The notes below the pieces were generated by a model that was given only the letters and a program-made list of their open reading frames with translations, made no database searches and was not told the DNA's origin. A stretch of DNA of 12,047 nt from Strigomonas culicis (taxonomy: Eukaryota; Euglenozoa; Kinetoplastea; Trypanosomatida; Trypanosomatidae): NCBI GenBank assembly GCA_000482145.1, contig AUXH01000579.1, positions 1-12,047 of the forward strand. Reading direction: 5' to 3'. Shown here in pieces: positions 6,801 through 10,371 of the stretch (the stretch's first letter is position 1; every line of letters starts with the position of its first letter). The translations under genes were made by a program, and so were the position numbers.

Positions 6801-9088
6801 ACTTACCGCAGAACCCCCGCGGCGTGCCGCTCGACGACCTTCACGTGGACAAGGATCCATTTTTCAAGGAGATGGATCGCACGCTACGGACTCTCATGCG
6901 GAAAGATCCGAGCTCCGGGGCCGTGAAGGACCTGAAGTACAAGATCAGTGAGTACGTGGATGACCGCTCCCGCGACCTGCTGCGCCGCGAGCGCGAACGG
7001 TATCTTGCCCCTTCCCCGGACGGAATCCCGCGCGACCAGCTGTACGATGTACTGGACAACGATCCGCTGTTTCGCGACATGGAGGCTGAGCGGTGGCGTC
7101 TGTTGAAGGATCCGCGGAATGCCACCCGCGTGCGGGATCTCGAAAACCGCCTCAATGATCGTGCGGCCGAGTTGAGTAGGCAATTGAGCGACGGGCAGCT
7201 GGACGGCGGTTTCCAGGACCCTCAGTTCCTCGCAGACAATGGGGAAGTGTCCAACGAGTGGCGCAGCATCAAGGAGATCTACCCGGAGGGCCGCAACAAG
7301 CCGCTCGTGCCCAAGGACCCGCAGCCGTTCGACTTGGTGTCCGCCCCTCGCGACGCGTCCTATGTCGGGCCTTTCTTTGCGGCGCTGAGTCGCGAGCCGC
7401 CGCTGCTGCAGCGGCTGTTTGGCAGTCGCTCGCATCCGGTTGGCGGAAGTCCGTACACATTCGTGTTCTTCGATCCTAACAGCAACCCGGTGTACGTCGA
7501 CATTGACGACAGCATCCCGTGCGATGCGAACGGCTCTCCACGGTACACGAGCTCCCCGACCAGGGAGTGGTGGCCCCTCCTCCTCGAGAAGGCTTACGCG
7601 AAGTTTGTGGGAGGGTATTCTCGGTTTGATGACTGCACGTCGCACGAAACGCTTCGAGACTTGACCGGCCGACCCGTGACGCATCTGCCGTTGGACGGCA
7701 AGTTGTCCAAGGAGGTGTGCGAGTGCGACTACCGTGACGTCCGCTTCTGGGATAGCATTAAGAACGAGTTAGATCGCGGCGACGTCTACATGGCCGTGTC
7801 CAACGAGGTGGCACCGGATGGCATTCACCCACGCTGCCATTATGCTGTTTTCGACATCATCAAAACGGTCCCCGGCTCCTTGGATCCGGCAGATATCATC
7901 GTGAAGCTCCACAACTCCTTCGCGGACGACCCGCAGTACGACGGCCCGCTCCATCGCGGCGACCGCAACTTGACGAGGGAGCTCTGCGACCTGTGCGGTG
8001 TGGACCTGAACAGCCGTCCAGAGTTCCTGCTGCTGCCGCAACCGGTGTTCCTCCGCAACTTCTCCAGCATGCAGCGCTGCCACATCAACTGTGGCGATCG
8101 CCTCACCGTCTCCGGCGAGTGGACCGAAGTGAGCGCGGGCGGCAACCCCAAGTACACGACGTTCCGCAACAACCCGATATACCTCCTCGAAAACAAGGCC
8201 AGCCGGCCTTTGAAGGTGATTGCGGAGCTGCGTCATAGCGCACCGGTCTTCTACGATGCAAACAACGTCGGCATGTACCACTCCAGCTCGCTGGCGGTGC
8301 TGTCCGCGGACCCCAGCGTGCGGCTTGTGGCACCTCTTCTGGCGTATAACACGCACAAGTTTGTGCAGAAGGGTCTGCTATCCGACGCCCGCGAGATGTC
8401 CATGGAGGTGGTGCTGCCCGCCGGCAGCACGTGCTACGTGGTGCCCTACACGAAGAAGAAGGAGTGCCTGGGGAGGTTCCAGGTGTCCGTGTACCCCCAG
8501 GAGCAGCCGGTCGGCTTCACGACACTGCGACCGATAGAGGACACGCACAGCCTCGTCGTGGCGGAGGTCGTGGTGCAGCCCGGGTCCGGGGAGGGCGCCC
8601 GCGTGGACTTCTCGCTGAGCGACCGCTGCGACGTGCACGTTCTGGTGCATCAGAGCAAGGTGACGGACCCCGCGACGATTAAGCGCGGCGACTACCTGTC
8701 CGAGGACGAGCTGATGATGGCCGCGTACGAGGACAACAGCACGCTGGTGGCCTCCACCGGCAACGCATCGAATGCGCGAGAGCATGGCCTGGCCTTCCAA
8801 GCGAACCACAGCGGCCGCTACACGCTGCTGATCGGCTGCCCGTCCAAGGCGGTCACGGGCGAGTCGCCCTGCACGGTGCTGATCTACACACCAAAGCACG
8901 TCGACACGAAGCTGCTGCCGCCCCCCACTGGCGCGAGGGGTGCGGTCGCGCCCCGCGGCGGCAAGCAGTGGAGCAGCGCCGGCGCTCCCAAAGGCGGCCT
9001 GAACCCGCTGCAGCCGCAGCGGCCGTCGTCCGCATCCTACGGCACTGCACCATCGAGCTACGCGTACAAGAGAGGGTACTCACACTAG
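2..9088 (+). CDS. ClpGM6: Giant repeat-containing calpain-like protein, GM6/H49/FRA family (5'-partial)
   Basis: The frame is open from base 2 to the TAG at 9086-9088, giving 3028 codons, and has no stop at the left edge, so the true start lies upstream; the ATG at 23 is an internal repeat methionine. Residues here are numbered from that methionine. Order: 19 near-regular 68-aa units (1-1292), about 16 diverged units (1293-2396), a calpain protease-like domain (about 2397-2660), two beta-rich domain-III/C2-like modules (about 2660-2960) and a low-complexity tail. The motif EWWPLLLEKAYAKF (2515-2528) and AGGNP (2705-2709) identify the calpain module. The catalytic Cys position is Gly2449, the His position Cys2605 (His2606 adjacent), and Asn2631 is kept, so peptidase activity is unlikely. 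Known family members (T. brucei ClpGM6, T. cruzi H49/FRA) are cytoskeletal proteins of the flagellum attachment zone and immunodominant repeat antigens. A similar role here is inferred. No signal peptide or membrane segment is visible in the part present. Confidence 0.9.
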   Translation, partial: EQEWRSLMKDPVKNARRIADQEKAMRERAKKVAEAQKIADREAVLGKDVGGVPVSEVHLDEDPEYTAMEQEWRALMDDPAKNAKLLADLESRMCERAKVLAGARNVASREAVLGSTVEGLPIQEVQLDEDPEYVALESEWRALMKDPVKNAKKIAEQENAMRERAKQVVAGQKVVDREAVLGKDMEGFPIREVKLDEDPEYTAMESEWRDLMRDPVKKARAIEDHEKRMRRRAKKLADAQKAAERETMMGTDVDGVRITDLPLDEDEEYTAMEQEWRNLLKDPVKNARKIAERERAMRERVKKLAEAQKIASREAVLGKEVEGIPVYEVRLDEDPQYTAMEQEWRALMEDPVKNAKKIVDQERAMRERAKQIAAAQKVADREAVLGKDADGIPIHEVHLDEDPEYIAMEQEWRALMKDPVKNAKKIVAQEKAMRERAGKVAEAQKVAEREAVHGNEVEGLPIHEVHLDEDPEYTAMEQEWRSLMIDPVKNARKIADQEKAMRERAKKVAGAQKVADRESVLGNEVEGIPIHEVRLDEDPEYTALEQEWRALLKDPVKNARKIVEQEDAMRERAKELAAAQKIADREAVLGQEVEGMAIADLPLEEDPEYTALESKWRTLLKDPVKNAALIAECEKNMRARAKELSGSQTVADREAVLGKEIDGVPISHLPLDEDPEYFAMEQEWRDLMKDPVKNARKIVDQERAMRDRAKLVAGAQKVADREAVLGKDIDGVLIDDLPLDEDQEYTAIECEWRSLMKDPVKNARSIADQEKAMRERAKKLADAQKVADREAVLGKDVDGIPIHEVHLDEDPEYTAMEQEWRALMKDPVKNARKIADQEKAMRERAKEVADAQTLAGRETVLGRDVDGIPITDLRLDEDPEFSAVEQEWRALMKDPVKNVRKIAEQEKLMCERAKELANLQTLADREAVLGKDIGGIPTTDLPLDEDPEYCAMESEWRDLLKDPVKNAKLIEEQENAMRERAKELVHAQTLADREAVLGKDMDGMLVADLPLDEDPEYTAMECEWRALLKDPVKNAKAIAEQEKAMQERAKELMHAHTRSQRKTVLGKNVNGILITDLLLDDDLEYTAMECEWRALMRDPVKNREKIADQENAMRECAKKVADAQKVVDREAVLGKEVEGLPIYAVRLDEDEAYTAMECEWRALMKDPVKYAESIVDHEKAMRERAKELAAAQKIADREAVLGNDVEGIQIKLLPLDDDTEYAVIECQWRDLMKDPVANAAYIADQEKKMHERAKELALLQRVENREVLLGKDVEGIPVGFLGLDESPEFLALEVERYELLKNPEKNGRGIVDVERRMKQLASSLAFQRMTEYVNAVVPAVVYRVPRSALGVEEDAPFKELLAEYARAKREPGADTERALDLEEQLLHRAKERAQAQRVKDMPFLDKMPEGVPIAEMLIFEDITFEKMDEWRENLLRNPQKNKEELADVEKQMNDCVHALAKIQKMKGRRFLAPITSVGIPTADVPLNTDRVFLDLEKERNGLIDEDPIANANRIAEIEDMMNDRVDELARNMKWDRRGFIPDQLEGIPKNEIPVDSDPRFLKLEEEYVTLIEDPNRHGKRIQQLEVAMCERAHELAKAIKWNDRAFLDPLPEGVPLARLGIDQDPEFVRLERLRKELIDDDPEKNAHRIGNLEDALNERAHALAQALKAEERKFLDQFPEDVPLSCLGLDGDPRFKDYESERRVLREGPNTDARKVAELEDRMNAHVHNLAKQKKAETRAKILGAKVEGVPLDQVPLDGDDTFQKLEAECYRLMAEDSVKNAARISSLEDLLRKRAQELAKKLVAKDHLAARSGAASGLTSAEAAAQRAAAGREALAAARAALAKEEGAVARAALADELSRILRPTSYGMPLDLIPVAEDPEAMALLKKYRLEAVNPRKAADAEKTCEKLQDRVDQIGYNMIYGDRAAYLDPHPEGVHALDLPVHNDPVFREIVLQRALLQAEDPVSNVDAIKDLERDLNVRAHELAGKWNQRLSYLDPEPEGIAAMDVPVDDDEEFVNIEDHLNTLLASGVTHGDQIESLKEVLNDRYHELANGIKAYDLSYMKPEYNGVSTEALDLHGQEDFRDLANKHRRARREGRRPEFDADEILEEMERIAEEVAAQGPGACYPFLDAFPEGVPLEDLDLEGDARFRELEARYGDLINNPKTRNDPRVKEVQDMMNARVHELAQERQQQSDLAGLERSYLGVPTKDLRVLDDPTMSKLIEQYERALRDPATTPAQLRALKEAVDRRGEALAADYIARERATYLPQNPRGVPLDDLHVDKDPFFKEMDRTLRTLMRKDPSSGAVKDLKYKISEYVDDRSRDLLRRERERYLAPSPDGIPRDQLYDVLDNDPLFRDMEAERWRLLKDPRNATRVRDLENRLNDRAAELSRQLSDGQLDGGFQDPQFLADNGEVSNEWRSIKEIYPEGRNKPLVPKDPQPFDLVSAPRDASYVGPFFAALSREPPLLQRLFGSRSHPVGGSPYTFVFFDPNSNPVYVDIDDSIPCDANGSPRYTSSPTREWWPLLLEKAYAKFVGGYSRFDDCTSHETLRDLTGRPVTHLPLDGKLSKEVCECDYRDVRFWDSIKNELDRGDVYMAVSNEVAPDGIHPRCHYAVFDIIKTVPGSLDPADIIVKLHNSFADDPQYDGPLHRGDRNLTRELCDLCGVDLNSRPEFLLLPQPVFLRNFSSMQRCHINCGDRLTVSGEWTEVSAGGNPKYTTFRNNPIYLLENKASRPLKVIAELRHSAPVFYDANNVGMYHSSSLAVLSADPSVRLVAPLLAYNTHKFVQKGLLSDAREMSMEVVLPAGSTCYVVPYTKKKECLGRFQVSVYPQEQPVGFTTLRPIEDTHSLVVAEVVVQPGSGEGARVDFSLSDRCDVHVLVHQSKVTDPATIKRGDYLSEDELMMAAYEDNSTLVASTGNASNAREHGLAFQANHSGRYTLLIGCPSKAVTGESPCTVLIYTPKHVDTKLLPPPTGARGAVAPRGGKQWSSAGAPKGGLNPLQPQRPSSASYGTAPSSYAYKRGYSH
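3899..7210 (+). repeat. Diverged 66-70-aa repeat units between the regular array and the calpain module
   Basis: The same unit plan continues but with low identity. Recognisable anchors are a (D/N)P start, a helix containing (M/L)N.R.HELA, an aromatic YLDP or FLD, EGVP, a DLPVD-like turn and an acidic DPxF followed by a charged helix. Examples are the units starting near LRNPQKN, EDPNRHG, DDPEKNA, EDPVSNV and NNPKTRN. I count about 16 copies, the last one shortened where it runs into the protease-like domain (FQDPQF, 7211). Unit lengths vary by a few residues, unlike the strict 68 aa upstream. These look like older copies that no longer take part in homogenisation. Confidence 0.85.
5414..5590 (+). 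other. Ala-rich, low-complexity insertion within a diverged repeat unit
   Basis: Residues 1798-1856 (59 aa) depart from the unit pattern: about two dozen alanines with scattered Arg, Glu and Gly, including EAAAQRAAAGREALAAARAA. It sits where other units have the REAVLGK-to-GVP section, so this unit is far longer than 68 aa; the normal pattern resumes at SYGMPLDLIP. The DNA is locally very GC-rich. It should be helical and is probably an in-frame expansion inside the rod. No function can be assigned. Confidence 0.7.
7211..8002 (+). other. Calpain protease-like domain (C2 family), catalytically degenerate
   Basis: Residues about 2397-2660. It begins FQDPQF, with NEWRSIKEIYP following. The catalytic-Cys loop aligns as YVGPFFAAL against the calpain GDCWFLAAL, so Cys is Gly (codon 7367-7369) and the oxyanion Gln six residues before is Arg. 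The strongly conserved EWWPLLLEKAYAKF spans 7565-7606. In the second half, the GHAYSV-like site reads RCHYAV: the canonical His is Cys2605, with His2606 one residue later. The NPW site reads HNSF, keeping Asn2631 but not Pro or Trp. Trypanosomatid calpain-like proteins often lack an intact triad. A fold-retaining, non-proteolytic interaction module is the likely role. Confidence 0.85.
8003..8905 (+). other. Two calpain domain-III/C2-like beta modules
   Basis: Residues about 2661-2961. The first module contains GEWTEVSAGGNP followed by a TFRNNPIYLL strand, the signature of calpain domain III. The second starts near residue 2830 and ends with a strand pair containing RYTLLIGCP. Both have alternating hydrophobic strands and no helical heptads. 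The downstream gene has the same order with AGGNP, WRKNPIYYV and RFALSLTCP, which supports the boundaries. In calpains this domain mediates phospholipid or intramolecular contacts; that role is inferred. Confidence 0.75.
8912..9085 (+). other. Low-complexity basic C-terminal tail
   Basis: The last 58 residues (2964-3021) start LLPPPTGARG and are rich in Pro, Gly, Ser, Ala, Gln and Arg/Lys, with SSA and PSSASYG motifs and an end YAYKRGYSH. It lies after the folded calpain module and is predicted to be disordered. It could carry phosphorylation sites or bind the cytoskeleton, but nothing in it is diagnostic. Confidence 0.7.
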
Positions 9089-9222
9089 TCCGTGCGAAGG
9101 CGCGTCTTTCTGTGCGTGTTACGTGGTGAAGGTTCTACGTGGGCACGAGCTGTGCGTTCGTACCGCGCCGACCTTCCCTTTTGTATGATTATTACAGTAA
9201 TTATTCCAGTTCGTGTTTGGTG

Positions 9223-9240
9223 TGATGTTACCTAACATCA
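9223..9240. repeat. Perfect 8-bp inverted repeat with 2-nt spacer in the 3' UTR
   Basis: TGATGTTA at 9223-9230 is followed by CC and then TAACATCA at 9233-9240, an exact reverse complement. In RNA it would form a 7-bp stem with an ACCU loop. It lies 135 nt after the gene 1 stop, at the start of the A-rich block. It could be a 3' UTR stability element or chance in AT-rich DNA. Confidence 0.55.
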
Positions 9241-9377
9241 AAAACAAATAATACTAATACAATCAATCAAAGGATACAATTAGAAAAGAAGAAGATCAGG
9301 AAAAAAAAAACTGAATAACTGTGAAAGAAATGAAAGTTTAAAAGGGAAAAATAAAGGACGACAACCGTTTTTAATTA

Positions 9378-9398
9378 CCCCCTTTTCCTTTTCTTTAG
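9378..9398 (+). promoter_or_regulatory. Isolated polypyrimidine tract with AG (splice-acceptor-like or polyadenylation-guiding)
   Basis: An unbroken 19-nt pyrimidine run (9378-9396, mixed C and T) is followed immediately by AG at 9397-9398. Mixed-C polypyrimidine tracts before AG drive trans-splicing in trypanosomatids and position polyadenylation of the upstream mRNA. It lies nearly 1 kb before gene 2 and no credible ORF follows closely, so it may serve gene 1 polyadenylation, produce a non-coding spliced RNA or a very long 5' UTR, or be unused. Confidence 0.4.
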
Positions 9399-9489
9399 AG
9401 AATACCGATTGAGAAAATCATTTTGCCTTGTTTTGGTTGAAATTGAGGGATTCCAACTCCAACAAGTGTATAAATGACATGAGCCTGTA

Positions 9490-9975
9490 CACTTTTTTTT
9501 TCTTGCTCTTGTGTACCCTTTTCTTCGGATTTCACATTTTTTTTTTCCTTGTCAAAGGCGATCGGTAACACTTAGTGCTCTATTGAGGGATAGACACTTT
9601 GGTTCATTTTTGATAACCTAATTGACCTCTCTTCTTCGTCTTTGTCCTTATGCTTTAATTACAAGTGAAGAGCAGATGGGTAAAGGAACGGCTAATGATA
9701 CGGTGTGTTGCTAACTGCATTGTTTCCTTCGATTACATTCGTATTATTATTGTTTTTTTTTTCTCGCTGGAAGGTAAATACTACATCGTTTTTTTCTCTC
9801 TCTTTTTCACCACTATTTTTCATTTTTTTCTCGATATATTATTTTTTCGGTGTTATTTGTATTTTTTTGTCCATCCTTTCTACGAGCAATTTGGCTTTTT
9901 TTTTGGGCGTTCTTTTTTCTTTGAGCTAAGGTGGAATTTTTTTTTCTTTGGAGGACTGTACTTTTTTTTTTCTTG
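9490..9975 (+). repeat. Cluster of T-homopolymer and polypyrimidine tracts
   Basis: Pyrimidine runs occur at 9492-9504, 9537-9550, 9753-9765, 9789-9808 (20 nt), 9895-9904, 9910-9922, 9937-9949 and 9961-9974, most containing T7-T10. They are on the + strand only; no comparable A runs occur within the cluster. Such runs are common in trypanosomatid UTRs, but the density here is high. Possible roles are 3' UTR regulation by U-binding proteins or redundant splice and polyadenylation signals. Confidence 0.7.
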
Positions 9976-10139
9976 ATGGTTAATTTATTACTGTTTTAAT
10001 TCTCATGTTCTATCGGCGCAACACACTTAACACTAATCACATACTCGCAATAAACCATCATTACCCATTTTCATCAGTTTGTATGCATGTATGAAGCCAT
10101 AAATGATCATTTTTTTTTTAAATGTCTATTGTTGCCTTA

Positions 10140-10178
10140 CTTCTCTCCCTCTTCTGCTCACAATATTCTCACTTGTAG
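10140..10178 (+). promoter_or_regulatory. Candidate spliced-leader acceptor site (upstream option) for gene 2
   Basis: A 16-nt mixed pyrimidine run (10140-10155) is followed by AG at 10177-10178, the first AG after it. Use of this site would give a 193-nt 5' UTR for gene 2. The tract contains C as well as T, a favourable composition. Alternative to the site at 10261-10262; both could be used. Confidence 0.45.
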
Positions 10179-10204
10179 GTTTTTTCTTTGAAAATACATA
10201 ATTA

Positions 10205-10262
10205 CTTTTTTTTTCTTTTTTTTTCTAACTGAATTCAAATAATTATACTGTTTGCTATCAAG
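10205..10262 (+). promoter_or_regulatory. Candidate spliced-leader acceptor site (downstream option) for gene 2
   Basis: A 22-nt pyrimidine run (10205-10226) is the longest and closest one before gene 2. The first AG after it is at 10261-10262, 35 nt downstream, giving a predicted 109-nt 5' UTR. Spacing and tract length fit trypanosomatid trans-splicing well. Confidence 0.55.
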
Positions 10263-10371
10263 CTCTTCCCCAAGTTTGACGCAAAACAGTTTTACATCTC
10301 CCTGGCTACATCATCTTCACAACCCATTCCGCACGCAACACAGCACACTTTATTCAAAGATAAATAACTAA

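Larger units (their letters stand above)
9089..10371 (+). other. Intergenic region: 3' UTR of gene 1 and 5' UTR of gene 2, no convincing gene
   Basis: This 1283-nt spacer is AT-rich with a sharp drop in GC at the stop codon of gene 1. From left to right it holds a short mixed segment, an inverted repeat, a purine/A-rich block (about 9237-9360 with A10 at 9301-9310), an isolated polypyrimidine/AG signal, many T7-T10 tracts on the + strand (about 9490-9975), a plain AT-rich stretch, and two polypyrimidine/AG pairs just before gene 2. Apparent frames inside the T tracts are mostly Phe/Leu codons and are not credible proteins. No tRNA or other RNA gene was recognised. Confidence 0.8.

Noticed and set aside
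9479..9568. 29-codon hydrophobic mini-ORF just after the isolated polypyrimidine/AG signal
   Set aside because: Its hydrophobicity is caused by T10-like runs, it is very short, and another ATG with an immediate stop precedes it at 9474. No support beyond being open.
9665..9976. Two overlapping plus-strand frames rich in Phe (9665-9976 and 9705-9929)
   Set aside because: Composition comes from T tracts read as Phe codons. Codon use is unlike the flanking genes and no motif is visible.
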